Assembly: GCA_022376925.1 (NCBI GenBank) | Contig: JAIOJX010000003.1 | Coordinates: 36,695,874 to 36,759,873 of the forward strand | Source of the DNA: Tragulus kanchil | Taxonomy: Eukaryota; Chordata; Mammalia; Artiodactyla; Tragulidae | DNA length: 64,000 nucleotides | Direction of reading: 5' to 3' | In this document: positions 22,750 to 33,926 of the stretch, piece after piece | How the letters are laid out: every line of letters begins with the position of its first letter | Position numbering within the stretch: the stretch's first letter is position 1 | Notes under the pieces: model-generated | What the model saw: only the letters and a program-made list of their open reading frames with translations | Told to the model about the DNA's origin: nothing | Databases searched by the model: none | Position numbers and translations under genes: made by a program

Positions 22750-23389
22750 GTAAGACTTTTACTTTCTTAACAGTCATATTTTAGATTCTTTATTCCCCAA
22801 CTTAATGTGCAGAGTTACTAAAGAAGAGTTGTTTGTAAAATCCCAGAGTGTCTTATTTATTATAGATCCACCCACATGGATATGTTCCCCTTGGGTCAGC
22901 CATTCTCTCCATACACTAATGCATATAGAATTTTTTAGAATGTCCAAAAGTAATTATTAATATTTTATACTGTGGTTTTCTTAGCCCATTAAGAGAAAGA
23001 CTCTTGGCTAAACTGAGTCTTTGATTCTTTTCTTAGGCAAAAGAAGAGCAGCTTGTTTTCTCCTTTAGACGTGGTTTTCTTTCTGTGTGTTTGATTTCTG
23101 GTAATAACATCTCCATTCCGCCAGAGTTCTAGGCAACCCCAGGTTCACTCGTCTGAATTGATTTCTGCGAGTTCTTCCACTGGGAACTCTCCAATTTGTA
23201 TCCTCTTCCCTGTCTGTTCTCTCACAGTGAAGACCGCTGTGGTTTGAGCACGTCTGCTTTTTCACAGACGGATAACGTCCTAACAATCTTCCTGCCACCT
23301 TTCCCTACTCTCCGTGGAATTACTGGCTATCTGCCACACTGCCGCAGAGCCACACTTTGGAAAACCTTATTGTCTGCTCTAGCATTCGT

Positions 23390-23545
23390 CCCTCAATGTA
23401 GTTGCCCATCAGAATCATCCAAGAAACTTGCTAAAAATAAAGGATATCTGGTCCGTCCAAACTAGTAGCTTGGGCTGGACTAAGAAACTGCATTTTTTAA
23501 AAAAAACTGTCCAGCCTGTTCTAATCCCACAGCAGATGTAGAAAC
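23390..23545 (+). mobile_element. MER5-like DNA transposon relic
   Basis: Phrases gcccatcagaatcatccaag, aacttgctaaaaataaagg and actaagaaactgcattttt follow the order of MER5 (a short hAT-Charlie element). Diverged and missing one end. Confidence 0.6.
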
Positions 23546-23744
23546 AAATATTTAGAAATAATTGGCCTCTAGTAGAAAAGTCTTCATAAGATAGACTCAA
23601 CTTACCTTCTTAGCACCGTGTTCATACAGATAAATAATTAAAATGTCCATCAGCAACGTGCTTTCCTTGGAAAACATAGAAGGCTGTATAGCTAACAACA
23701 GCAAACCTTTCTGGAATATTTACTGTCTGTGCAGGCATTTTTCT

Positions 23745-24100
23745 AAGCATTGTACTGGTATTAACTCCCTGAATCATCACATCTGATGAACAGAAGTGTT
23801 ATTATGCTCCATTATGGATGGGTGTTTTGCACACAGAGATGACTTAGTCAGACATGTAGCAATGTGTGGCACTAGAGTAGTGGTTTGACCTCAAGACTGT
23901 TATCCTGAGTTCTAATTCTGGCTCTGTCATTTTGCAGATGGATGATTTGGGGGTGAGGTACTTAAACACTGTGTGTGTTGGTTTCCGCTTCTATAAAGGG
24001 GCGATAATAAAAGTACCTTGTTGTAAGGAATGAATTGAGATAATTTTCGTAAAGCCATTGGAATGGTGCCGAGTCCTTGATAAGCACTCAGGCAGTGTCA
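23745..24100. mobile_element. Two MIR relics, antisense then sense
   Basis: Bases about 23745-23880 read like reverse MIR (aagcattgtactggtattaa, then cacacagagatgacttag). Bases about 23885-24100 read like forward MIR (tctaattctggctctgtcat, then cgcttctataaaggggcgat). Both are heavily diverged. Confidence 0.6.
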
Positions 24101-24200
24101 ACTATAAGTTTATTCAAGAGAGTAGACTGTAATCTTAGTGAGCGTACGTATACATTACGGTGGGACTGTCCTCTAACTGTGGTTCTCCTGCCTTTTTTAG

Positions 24201-24301
24201 CCGACGACATTCCAGAACTGCTCAGCTCGTCCAGTCTGTTCTCCACGCTGCTGCCCCTTATTATAGCCTACATAGGGCCAGTGGCTGCTGCCATCCCCAA
24301 G
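24201..24301 (+). CDS. MYCBP2: MYCBP2 exon h
   Basis: 101 nt; two bases finish the Ala codon begun in exon g, and the exon ends phase 0. Reads DDIPELLSSSSLFSTLLPLI, then IAYIGPVAAAIPK. The hydrophobic character suggests buried helices rather than a membrane segment, as MYCBP2 is a soluble cytoplasmic protein. Acceptor ccttttttag; donor gtgtgt. Confidence 0.95.
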
Positions 24302-25020
24302 GTGTGTGACCGTGCTCTCTCACTTGGAATCTCTTTTGTAGATACGTGTCTTTCCTTCAAAAATAATCTCTCGGAAAAAACCAAAATCTCTCATGCATCT
24401 GGGTTACAGTAGATAAACATGTAAATGGTAGAATTTATTAATTAAATTAACCTAGTACTGCTTACTAGATTATTTTGTAATATTATTTTGTGATAGTATT
24501 ACTTTGTAATAGTAGTATTTATTGGCTTTAGATTTGAAGAATTTGGGGATAAGAAATATATTTTAGTATATGATACATACAGAAAGCTTGAGTTCACTAA
24601 GACCTTTAAACTTTATAATGTTGATGCCAGATCTCCATTTTGAATAAAAATAGCAATGTAAAAAGGTTAGGAGTGTCTGTAAAATTGTGAAACATTCAAG
24701 ACCTGAAAGAAATGATAAACTACTGATTCTTCGGCATAGTAAATTTTGAGTAAAATGTAGTTTACTGCAGATTACAAAAAAAGGCAGAAAAGTTTAAAAA
24801 TACAGACTTGGTTATGTTCATGTAATACTTAAAAGACATTTAAGCTAAATTTTTTTTTTAACCCCCATAGTTCAATTTTCTCTTTTAATGAAAATGTAGC
24901 TAGAAGAAACTTTAAATGGACATTCTTAATAAGGATTATCAACAATTATAGTCATTAATTAATACCTTTGAAGCAACTCCCACACTTACTATCTCATTTA
25001 ATCATTCTTTTTCGCGCCAG

Positions 25021-25239
25021 GTGGCTGTGGAAGTCTTTGGCCTTGTCCAGCAGTTGCTGCCTTCCGTTGCCATTCTGAATCAGAAGTATGCACCCCCTGC
25101 CTTCAATCCTAACCAGTCAACAGACAGCACCACAGGCAACCAGCCCGAGCAAGGCCTCTCTGCCTGCACAACCTCTAATCACTACGCCGTCATCGAGAGC
25201 GAGCACCCCTACAAGCCTGCGTGTGTCATGCACTACAAG
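25021..25239 (+). CDS. MYCBP2: MYCBP2 exon i
   Basis: 219 nt, 73 codons, both ends phase 0. Reads VAVEVFGLVQQLLPSVAILN, then a polar loop with NPNQSTDSTTGNQPEQGLSA, then HYAVIESEHPYKPACVMHYK. The first part is helical; the middle is a probable disordered insert; the end begins a beta-rich module completed in exons j and k (the HPYKP...Y pattern). Acceptor ttcgcgccag; donor gtgggc. An identical copy lies 1,099 bases on. Confidence 0.95.
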
Positions 25240-26119
25240 GTGGGCACTGAGTCCTAGCAACGGTTTAAACTTAAGACGTAATTTGATATTCTGTATTGAA
25301 ACCTTAAAGGGTATGTAGCCTCTGTTCATATGTGTGTAAATATAGAGAATTAGCAGCTGGTTAGAGACTATCAGGAGTTTAGACAGAAAAGAGTTTACGT
25401 CAGAATTTTGACCGTTAAATAATATAGTAAAGTGAGTATTGAACTTATGAAAGTTCTCATACCTTTTGAAAGGACGGTTGTGAACTTTTTTGAAAGTGTG
25501 CTCATACAGTAGATAAACATGTAAATGGTAGAATTTATTAATTAAATTAACCTAGTACTGCTTACTAGATTATTTTGTAATATTATTTTGTGATAGTATT
25601 ACTTTGTAATAGTAGTATTTATTGGCTTTAGATTTGAAGAATTTGGGGATAAGAAATATATTTTAGTATATGATACATACAGAAAGCTTGAGTTCACTAA
25701 GACCTTTAAACTTTATAATGTTGATGCCAGATCTCCATTTTGAATAAAAATAGCAATGTAAAAAGGTTAGGAGTGTCTGTAAAATTGTGAAACATTCAAG
25801 ACCTGAAAGAAATGATAAACTACTGATTCTTCGGCATAGTAAATTTTGAGTAAAATGTAGTTTACTGCAGATTACAAAAAAGGCAGAAAAGTTTAAAAAT
25901 ACAGACTTGGTTATGTTCATGTAATACTTAAAAGACATTTAAGCTAAATTTTTTTTTTAACCCCCATAGTTCAATTTTCTCTTTTAATGAAAATGTAGCT
26001 AGAAGAAACTTTAAATGGACATTCTTAATAAGGATTATCAACAATTATAGTCATTAATTAATACCTTTGAAGCAACTCCCACACTTACTATCTCATTTAA
26101 TCATTCTTTTTCGCGCCAG

Positions 26120-26338
26120 GTGGCTGTGGAAGTCTTTGGCCTTGTCCAGCAGTTGCTGCCTTCCGTTGCCATTCTGAATCAGAAGTATGCACCCCCTGCC
26201 TTCAATCCTAACCAGTCAACAGACAGCACCACAGGCAACCAGCCCGAGCAAGGCCTCTCTGCCTGCACAACCTCTAATCACTACGCCGTCATCGAGAGCG
26301 AGCACCCCTACAAGCCTGCGTGTGTCATGCACTACAAG
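26120..26338 (+). pseudogene. MYCBP2: Extra copy of MYCBP2 exon i
   Basis: Matches 25021-25239 with intact splice sites. Including both would insert a 73-codon in-frame repeat with a second copy of the helix and loop. Carried by duplication G; likely an assembly copy. Confidence 0.85.
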
Positions 26339-26655
26339 GTGGGCACTGAGTCCTAGCAACGGTTTAAACTTAAGACGTAATTTGATATTCTGTATTGAAA
26401 CCTTAAAGGGTATGTAGCCTCTGTTCATATGTGTGTAAATATAGAGAATTAGCAGATGGTTAGACACTGTCAAGAGTTTAGACAGAAAAGAGTTTACGTC
26501 AGAATTTTTGACCGTTAAATAATATAGTAAAGTGAGTATTGAACTTATGAAAGTTCTCATACCTTTTTGAAAGGACGGGGTTGTGTGTAATGCTCAACTG
26601 TATATTATATATTGTAATAGTGGATGTAAGCATTAACATTTAAAAAGCACTTTTC

Positions 26656-26825
26656 TGGGGACATCCCTGGGTCCAGTGTTCGAGACTTTGCCTTCTAGTG
26701 CAGGCAGTGCAGGTTCAATATCTGGTCAGGGAGCTAGGATTCCACTTGCGTCAGGGTCGAAGAAAAAAAAACCCAAAACATAAGAGAACAGAAGCGATAC
26801 TGTAACAAATTTAATAAAAACTTTT
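26656..26825 (+). mobile_element. CHR-1-like SINE relic
   Basis: A tRNA-like head (ggacatccctgggtccagtg and ggttcaatatctggtc) is followed by a tail with agaagcgatactgtaacaaa and ttaataaaaacttttt, a 3' end I associate with CHR-1/CHRL elements of cetartiodactyls. It is more diverged than the CHR-like copies nearby. Confidence 0.7.
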
Positions 26826-27057
26826 TTAAAAAATCCCTTTTTTTGAACTGATATTATTTGTTCCACAGTCTGAGCTCTGAAGATTTGCATTCAGTGTAGG
26901 ATTTAAAATACTACATATAATGTTCAATGTACATATACAGTACAGTATTTGTCATGTTGTTATTATAGAGTATTCAAAATCCTATTCCTTTCTTTCTAGC
27001 TTGTATCATTTAATAGGATGAAAGAGAATTTGTCCACTTAATTTAGTTATAAGTTTA

Positions 27058-27222
27058 AGTTTTAGTCGCTCAATCATGTGCAATTCTTTGTGGCCCCATG
27101 GAGTTTTCCAGACAAGAATACTGGAATAGGATGCCATTTTCTACTCCAGGGGATATTCCCAACCCAGAGATCGAACCTGCATCTCTTGTGTCTCCTGCAT
27201 TGGCAGATGGATTCCTTACTAT
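27058..27222 (-). mobile_element. Bov-A/Bov-tA type SINE fragment
   Basis: Reverse of the ruminant Bov-tA body: tttagtcgctcaatcatgtg, then agacaagaatactggaatag, then actccaggggatattcccaa and gatcgaacctgcatctc. The phrase gagaatactggaatgg in reverse is diagnostic for Bov elements. Confidence 0.88.
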
Positions 27223-27349
27223 TTGTAAAATATTCAGCTCTTTATTGTAAAATCTGGTAAACATATGGAAGGGCGCACTAGTAGAGTTTAGCTGATTTGC
27301 CCATCATCCCAGTCACTGGTTATCAGCTCTTGGTCAAAACTCTTTCACT

Positions 27350-27630
27350 GGGCTTCCCTAGTGGTCCAGTGGGTAAGGACACCGCCTTGCAGTGCAAGGG
27401 GCACCAGTTCAATCCCTGACCTGGGAAGATCCCACATGCCAAGGAACGGCTGGACCGGTGTGTCCAAGTACGAGCCAGCGCTCTGGAGTGCATTCACCCA
27501 GAGCTGGTGCTCTGCAACAAGAGAGGCCACTGCAATGCAGGCCCACACAGGCCAAAGAATTAAGATGGGATGAAAATAAATAAATAAAAAACCAATGGAA
27601 GCAGCCAAAATTAAAAAAAAAAAAAAAACC
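27350..27630 (+). mobile_element. CHR-like SINE, short-tail type
   Basis: Starts gggcttccctagtggtccag. The B box is decayed (agttcaatcc). Tail: aaataaataaataaa then poly-A at 27613-27628. The target-site duplication ctctttcact lies at 27340-27349 and 27631-27640. Confidence 0.87.
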
Positions 27631-27685
27631 CTCTTTCACTTTCACTTATTCTCCACCCTCTTTGTCCCTTCTCATATTGTTTTAA

Positions 27686-27893
27686 GGGTTCCCCTGGTGG
27701 CTCATTGGTAAATATCTGCCTGTCAGTGCAGGAGATATGGGTTTGATCCCTGAGTTGGGAAGACACCTTGGAGAAGGGAATGGCACCCCATTCCAGTATG
27801 TTTGCCTGGAGAATCCCATAGACAGAGGAGTCTGGCAGGCCGCAGTCCACGTGATCACAAAGGAGTTGGACCCGACTTAGTGACTGAACAACA
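27686..27893 (+). mobile_element. Bov-tA type SINE
   Basis: Full order of a Bov-tA element: gttcccctggtggctcattg, gggtttgatccctgagttgg, then a cluster like gaatggcaccccattccagt, tgcctggagaatcccataga, and an end near gttggacccgacttagtgac. + orientation. Confidence 0.9.
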
Positions 27894-28031
27894 ACAATAT
27901 TATTCTAAAGCACATTCAAGGATTTTTCTTATGTATCTCTAAAAATGTAAGGACCTGTAAAAAATAGCCATGTGTTTATCACACTTAAAAAAAACCCTAA
28001 TAACTACACATGTTATCATTTATGTACATTT

Positions 28032-28296
28032 TTTTCTAATTTTGGCCTTTTTGATTGGTTATTTATTCATTTATTTTCATCCATCTTTATTGTTTGGCCT
28101 GTGGGGGCCTCCCATTACAGTGGCCTCTCTCGTTGCACAGCACAGGCTCTGGGTGCATGCGCACCAGAGCTCCGGCTCGGTAGTTGGACACATCGGTCCA
28201 GGTGCCCTGCGGCACGTGGGATCTTCCAGGGATTGAACCGGCGCCCCTTGCACTGCAAGGCAGTGTCCTTACCCACTGGACCACCAGGGGAATCCC
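28032..28296 (-). mobile_element. CHR-like SINE, short-tail type
   Basis: Minus-strand element with 5' end at about 28296. A small deletion removes part of the region after the B box (gggatcttccagggattgaac lacks the usual ccaggcc). The tail shows AAATA-like repeats near 28060-28078. Confidence 0.85.
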
Positions 28297-28627
28297 CTGT
28301 AATTGTTTTTCTAATGATAGCAGTGTGCAATTAAAAACAATTCAGTACCAACCAAATAGCAGATAGAAAGCAGTAGCTGTTTCAACCAGGAGGTAGAGAC
28401 AGTTGATAGTAGCCTAAATCAATACCTTGGTTTCTGGTCACTTAATTCTTTACTTAAAATTTTATAATATGAATTCCTTACTTAAAACTGTTAATTCCTT
28501 ACTTAACATTTATTGTACAGTAGGTAGAAAGCATCATCTTTACAGTATGATGTCCTATTCCTAAACTAGAAAAGGGCCTAAAGTCTGGTTCATCTTATGT
28601 GAGTGGCCTCTTGCCTGTCAACCTCAG

Positions 28628-28853
28628 GTGACGTTCCCAGAGTGCGTGCGGTGGATGACCATCGAGTTTGACCCTCAGTGTGGCACTGCACAGTCAGAAG
28701 ATGTCCTCCGTTTGTTGATTCCTGTCAGAACTATTCAGAATTCGGGATATGGGCCAAAATTGACATCTGTTCATGAAAATCTCAATTCCTGGATAGAACT
28801 AAAGAAATTTTCAGGATCCTCTGGGTGGCCTACTATGGTTTTAGTGTTGCCAG
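28628..28853 (+). CDS. MYCBP2: MYCBP2 exon j
   Basis: 226 nt, phase 0 in and one base out. Reads VTFPECVRWMTIEFDPQCGT, then EDVLRLLIPVRTIQNSGYGP and SWIELKKFSGSSGWPTMVLV. The pattern of strands with FPECVRWMTIEFDP and a closing WP...VLVLPG suggests a beta-sandwich (CUB- or galectin-like by pattern), joined to exons i and k. That fold is an inference. Acceptor gtcaacctcag; donor gtaagt. Confidence 0.95.
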
Positions 28854-29959
28854 GTAAGTTATTTCTTTCTGGTATGGTAAAATACATGCATTTATGATAA
28901 TTACGTTTAGTAAAGAGACATCATCGAAAATGTTTATTTAATTTTTAGAAGAATTTCTTCAAGACCTACTCTGTATCTGGATTGCAGTCAGGTAGTGAAG
29001 AAGACTTTCTTGGGCATGGGGCGTAACATGACTGAGTTTTAGAAAGAATGTTCTGAGGATCTTGTGAGAAAAGATTAGCTTGACCAAAGCAGAGACTTCA
29101 TACTGAGGAGTGGCTGTCCATATAGTTGACGCCAAACTGTAGAAAAAGTGGATTCTGTGTTTATTTCCCCAGTAAGTATTGTATTTTAAAAAGTTGCCAA
29201 GGACTTCTTTATTTCAAGAGAACTGGTGACCCATTGAGTCCACTGAGTTAGGTAAAGCCTTCTTTTCAAGCTTAATGTGGCCAGGTTGGGTGGGCACACT
29301 TACATGTAACTTTTTTTTTTTTTTAACCAGTTAACCTTAAGTACTTTTGTGATCTTGCAAACTGATAGCCAGTTTGAATTCAGAAACTTGTTTCTTCTGA
29401 TCTGACCTGCCTTGTTTATTTGTGAACAGACCAAAGCCAGATTCCAGCTTAGGAAAAAAAAGGTTAAACTAGGTCACCTCTGTAATTGACAGGTAGTTGA
29501 CCATGATTGCTCATGTAACTTAGGATATGTGATTAAGGAAAATTAGATCATAAAGAAAAATAACAGCCCGTATGGTTTTATTATTTTGGGTCGTGTTTTT
29601 ACCACAGTTTTGTTCAAGTACATATAGAGTACCCAAGAATCGATGAGGTTTTTTAGCAAGTTCGTGCTCAGTTGTGTCCAACTCTTGCAACCCAGTGGAC
29701 GGTGGCCCACAAGGCTCCTCTGTCCATGGGATTTTCCAGGCAAGAATACTGGAGTGTGTTACCATTTCCTCCTCCAGGGGATCTTCCCCACCCAGGGATT
29801 GAACCCACATCTCCTAAGACTCCTGCAAACAGATTCTTCACCACTGCACCACCTGGGAAACCTGATTTGTATTGCTACCTATCTTGAGATGGATAAAAGT
29901 AAGGAGATTTTAATAAAGTTGTTTCAGATTTTGAATTCAATGTCAGTTTTTTTCCATAG
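28854..29959 (+). other. MYCBP2: Intron between exons j and k
   Basis: About 1.1 kb with one Bov-type SINE at 29651-29863. The remainder is unassigned, with a T run near 29310. Confidence 0.8.
29651..29863 (-). mobile_element. Bov-tA type SINE
   Basis: Reverse orientation: gctcagttgtgtccaactct, caggcaagaatactggagtg, cctccaggggatcttcccca, and a 5' end at about 29863 (accacctgggaaacctg). Clearly Bov-family. Confidence 0.9.
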
Positions 29960-30078
29960 GAAATGAGGCCCTTTTTTCATTGGAGACTGCATCAGATTAT
30001 GTGAAAGATGACAAAGCTTCTTTCTATGGCTTCAAATGTTTTGCAATTGGGTATGAGTTTAGCCCTGGACCTGATGAG
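29960..30078 (+). CDS. MYCBP2: MYCBP2 exon k
   Basis: 119 nt; two bases complete the Gly codon from exon j, and the end is phase 0. Reads NEALFSLETASDYVKDDKAS, then FYGFKCFAIGYEFSPGPDE. The FYGFKCFAIGYEF strand is typical of the closing strand of a beta-sandwich, supporting a module spanning exons i-k. Acceptor tttttccatag; donor gtgaga. Confidence 0.95.
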
Positions 30079-30642
30079 GTGAGAATGAATTATCTCCTTA
30101 TTCTCTTAAGGAGGATTGTGTTTCTAAGGGCTGTTGTAAAGTTTGTTTGCTGTCTATATTCAGGAAGTCTGAAATATATTTTAAGCTAGGATGCATAATT
30201 TAAACATATTTGTAGTTTAATTTTATGCAAATTAATTGTGCCTGGTTTTGGTACTTTTAATATGTGGAGAGATTGGAGTCTCTCACGTGACCTAGTCTAA
30301 AGACTTAGTATAAGTGTGTCTGTTCCAAACCTGCTGTGGTGGTTATAGCTTTCTGAGTAATTTATAGAAGCTAATTTTACAGTGGCACTAGCATAATGTG
30401 ACTTTCTTCTACTGTGAACTGTCAGTCTGAAATTTGTTGATCTGAAACAATATAACCAATATGAGACATACTACAGAATTTCTTACACTCTTAATTAACC
30501 CTTAGTTGCTAACACATACTTCCTTTTAGTTTCAGACATTATGCTTGAATGCAAGTCACATTTTTTTGATAATCCACGTCATGTCTCAAAAGTTTCATCT
30601 TCCAAACAGTTTGTAAAGCATCTGATTTTTTCAATTCTCCAG
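30079..30642 (+). other. MYCBP2: Intron between exons k and l
   Basis: 564 bases, A+T-rich. I recognise no repeat, RNA or regulatory site. The polypyrimidine tract tttttttcaattctccag precedes the acceptor. Confidence 0.75.
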
Positions 30643-30730
30643 GGAGTCATTCAGTTGGAAAAAGAACTGGCTAATCTTGGTGGGGTTTGTGCAGCAGCTT
30701 TGATGAAAAAGGATCTAGCACTTCCTATTG
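30643..30730 (+). CDS. MYCBP2: MYCBP2 exon l
   Basis: 88 nt, phase 0 in and one base out. Reads GVIQLEKELANLGGVCAAAL, then MKKDLALPI. Helical, following the beta-rich module. Donor gtaagt. Short, but anchored by frame agreement with the exons on both sides. Confidence 0.94.
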
Positions 30731-31990
30731 GTAAGTGTGGTCAGGTACTAGGTGTTTCTTTGTAATTTTTTAAAAAAATTAGGATATTAAGAATAGAATG
30801 TATTGAAAAACATCCTGAAAATAAGATTAGCAAAATGGATTAAGCAGTCACATATGTTCATGGTCAACTGCTTAATGTAATGGAGACAATGAGACATTTG
30901 TGTTCTGTTCATATGAAGGAAATTGGTGCAATGAAATTTGTCAACAGCTATTCCAATTTTACATGCATATACCTTTTGATGTAGCATGTTTTTATAAATA
31001 CTTACACAACTACTCAAAGAAAACGTACGTTGTAAGGTAGATTAATATAGCAGTACTTGTGACTATAAAACCTAGAAGCAACCAAAATGTTCATCAGTTG
31101 GGAAATGGTTCAATAAGCAGTGATATATCTATACAGTAGGAATATAAGTAGCTGTTAAAAAAATAGCAGCAAAAACACAGACCTATATGTTTTGATCAAG
31201 AAAGATGTCCAGATTGTATAAAAGCAATCTATGCAGGAGGATCCCATTGCTGTGAACATCATATTGTGTGTATATAAATACATGTATGTGCCCCTGTGTA
31301 TGTATGTTGACACATGTGTACAGTGATTATTTGTGTACAGATTTTTTAGAACAATACATAGGAAACTGTTGACATTCTTTTGTGTTTGGAATTTTTCATT
31401 CTACATTTCTGTATAATTTGAATATTTCCCTTTGAACATGTATTCCTTTGGTAATAATAATTTATGAGGTAAGCTATCAAGGAGAATTCAGTAAGTTTTC
31501 TGTATAAAACAGTGAAGGAGAAAATGGCTAGAAAATAGAGTCGGTATCTTAGGTTTTCCTGTAAATACCTGTTGTTTACTTAAGGGGAAGTTCTTCTATA
31601 ATATAACAGACTCAGATTCTGAATAATCAGTTCCCTCTTTTGTTTTTTCTTGGAAAGATAATAAATACACTAAAAATACACATTTGTTTATGTAAATCTG
31701 GTATATATCTTTTGATAATCACTTGATGGATGCTTTTTTGAGTATTGTCTAGAGAATTACAGCTTACATTCACACTGAAAATAAGCATTTTAAAATTTAA
31801 ACAATTGCGATTTATCCAGAATAATAAGAGTTCTCTTCAGTTTGGAATATCAGATTTCAGTTTGGATATCAGATCAAACCAGTCTTCTAAAGAAAATCAA
31901 CCCTGTAGAAAAGGTGTAACGAATGCAAAAGACCAGACAGTTAAACTAAGTATTGACATACTTTGGTAAATCTTTTCATTTACACAACAG
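30731..31990 (+). other. MYCBP2: Intron between exons l and m
   Basis: About 1.26 kb. An old L1 3' relic lies at 31050-31440, and there is a simple TATG/TGTA-rich stretch near 31260-31330. No exon seen. Confidence 0.75.
31050..31440 (+). mobile_element. Old L1 3' end relic
   Basis: Phrases aagcaaccaaaatgttcatc, agttgggaaatggttcaata, and taagtagctgttaaaaaaat follow the 3' end of old L1 ORF2 and UTR (the part around the words for counting copies on a membrane blot, conserved in L1M elements). Strongly diverged. Confidence 0.6.
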
Positions 31991-32040
31991 GGAATGAATT
32001 AGAGGAAGATCTTGAAATTCTTGAAGAGGCTGCACTGCAG
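31991..32040 (+). CDS. MYCBP2: MYCBP2 exon m (50 nt)
   Basis: Very short exon. Two bases finish a Gly codon, then NELEEDLEILEEAALQ and the donor gtatgg. The strongly acidic helical sequence continues from exon l. Acceptor catttacacaacag. It is easily missed by gene finders but needed for the frame. Confidence 0.93.
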
Positions 32041-32459
32041 GTATGGTCCTCAGTACTTGTAAGAGTGAACTTTATACATTAATTTTAAGCCAAATTTTCA
32101 TGCAGATCAGTCTTGTTTTTCTTGAGCATAGTGCTCATTCACTGAGTGTCTCATTCCAGAACTGACAGTTCTAAAGATAAATGACTCACGATTTCTCCCT
32201 TGGCGGGAGAGGCGCATGTATGAGCCCTTACTGCCCTGCATGGTGAGTGTCGGCTCTGGACTGAGACAGAAGCCTTCCTGGAGGAGGAAGAGCCACCAAG
32301 TGCCGTGGCCGGGGGAGGGCTTTGCCCAGTGGTGGACATTTATGTTAAGATCTTGAACGAAGTTTACCTACCAGTTAGAAAAAAGATGTTAGTAATAGTA
32401 AATGAAATAACGTCTGTAGAACAACTTTATAGTTTACCACTTCTTTGATATGATATGTC

Positions 32460-32890
32460 TTTTTCTGCAGTTACACTTTGAGGTCAGTATTGTATCTAAC
32501 AACTTCAGAGAAGTTTTGTGATTTGTCTAAGAATTCAGATAACTGGAAAATCAAGGCTAGTATCCAGGTATTCTAATACCTACTGTTAGTGGTTTACATT
32601 TTATTTATTTTCTGAAATGAATTGATCACAACAGTGATAATAATTATTTGATCTTTAACTAAATCAATTGGATTTATCAATCCAAACACTTTCTGTGCTT
32701 TTAAATCATTTAGTCTTCACAAGAACCCTGCCAATTAGAAACTCTTAGCTTTGCTTATAGATAGGGACACTGAGGCACAGAGAACGTAAGTAACTGGTCC
32801 AAAATCATACAGCTAGTAAGCAACTGGGCTAGAATTTGACCTCTGGTAGTCAGGTGACACAGTCCATGGTCTTGATCACTGTGCTTTAAT
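32460..32890 (-). mobile_element. Two MIR relics, antisense
   Basis: Bases about 32460-32580 and 32680-32890 read in reverse MIR order. The second is clear: tcttcacaagaaccctgcca, gggacactgaggcacagaga, taactggtccaaaatcatac, agctagtaagcaactgggct. The first is weaker. Confidence 0.7.
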
Positions 32891-33184
32891 CAGAGGGAGC
32901 CACAAAGTCGTCAATAATGTTAAGGAACTTCTTTGTTTTAAAAGCCCACCAGTTTTAGTTTTTTCTTTTAAAAAAGTTAAATCTCTGTATCTTAAGATAC
33001 GAAATTGAAAAGTAGTTCCAAAAATGTTTAATACACATACTGTGTGTCAGATAGCATGCTTGCTGAGGAAAATCATCACGTAGCTCATCCTTACAGGAAT
33101 GACTGTGACTGAGAGAATGTCATTTAGGCCAAGTATAAGGAGATCTTTATTGTGCTGCGGTAAAGAAAAAGAGAATTGATTCCT

Positions 33185-33560
33185 TTGAACTGTGGTGAGA
33201 AGAGAAGACTCTTGAGAGTCCTTTGGACTGCAAGGAAATCAAACCAGTCAATTCTAAAGAAAATCAACCCTGAATATTCATTGGAGGGACTGAGGCTGAA
33301 GCTCCAATACTTTGGCCACCTGATGCGAAGAGACGACTCGTTGGAAGAGAGCCTCATTGGAAACGTAGATGGAGAAGGGGACAACAGAGGACGACGTGGT
33401 TGGATGGCATCCTTGAGTCCCCTGGAGTTTGGCATCCTTGAGTCCCCTGGAGTTTGACCAAACTCCAGGGGACGGTGAAGGACAGGGAAGCCTGGTGTGC
33501 TGCAGTCCATGGAGTCGCAAAGGGTCAGACACGACTGAGTGACTGAACTGAACTGAAAGA
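33185..33560 (+). mobile_element. BovB (RTE) LINE 3' end
   Basis: The frame 33176-33457 encodes YFGHLMRRDDSLEESL, a hallmark of the BovB ORF2 C-terminus. The 3' end gtcagacacgactgagtgac then gaactgaactgaa is the BovB/Bov-A terminus. A 25 bp duplication creates two cctggagtttg blocks at 33418-33456, followed by the inverse caaactccagg. Confidence 0.9.
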
Positions 33561-33926
33561 AAAAAGTGATGTCCCAAATTACCCACCTTTTAGGCATGTG
33601 AAGAGGCTCTTCTTTAGCAGGGAGTACTGGCCCTCACACATGGGTATATGACACATGTAGAGAGCTGGGGTGAAGGCGGTGCGGCATTGCCTCGAGCAGA
33701 CACATCTCTGATAAATAACATGTCAGAGGAACGAGGCTGAAAGTGTTATGCCAAATTTTTCCCTCCTGGAAGTTGTCTACTGTAACAGGCTAAAAGTGTT
33801 CCAGGGCGTGGGGAGAAAATGATTTCGCCAAAAAGGCCTATCTAAAATCAGGTGCAAATTAAAAAAAAATCGTGTAATTAAAGTTTTATATTTTAAAGTG
33901 TATTAATGTGCGCTTTTACCCAACAG

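Larger units (their letters stand above)
22750..24200 (+). other. MYCBP2: Intron between exons g and h
   Basis: Contains a MER5-like relic and MIR relics. Bases 22750-23380 are without recognised elements. No exon found. Confidence 0.75.
24406..26578. repeat. Tandem duplication G, includes an exon (period 1100)
   Basis: Bases 24406-25505 recur at 25506-26578 and carry the exon at 25021-25239. The join near 25505 follows a disturbed stretch (ggacggttgtgaacttttttgaaagtg instead of the ggacggggttgtgtg of the second copy). Confidence 0.95.
25240..28627 (+). other. MYCBP2: Intron between exons i and j (contains the extra exon i copy)
   Basis: Dense in SINEs: one CHR-1-like, two CHR-like and two Bov-type elements between 26650 and 28300. 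Bases 28300-28627 show no element and lead into the acceptor. Confidence 0.8.
32041..33926 (+). other. MYCBP2: Intron between exons m and n
   Basis: Holds two antisense MIR relics (32460-32890), copy 1 of duplication H from 32991, and a BovB tail. Bases 32200-32340 are G+C-richer without recognised homology. No exon found. Confidence 0.78.

Noticed and set aside
33176..33457. 93-codon frame with similarity to a retrotransposon protein
   Set aside because: It is the broken 3' end of a BovB ORF2, too short for any enzymatic domain. Recorded as a mobile element only.
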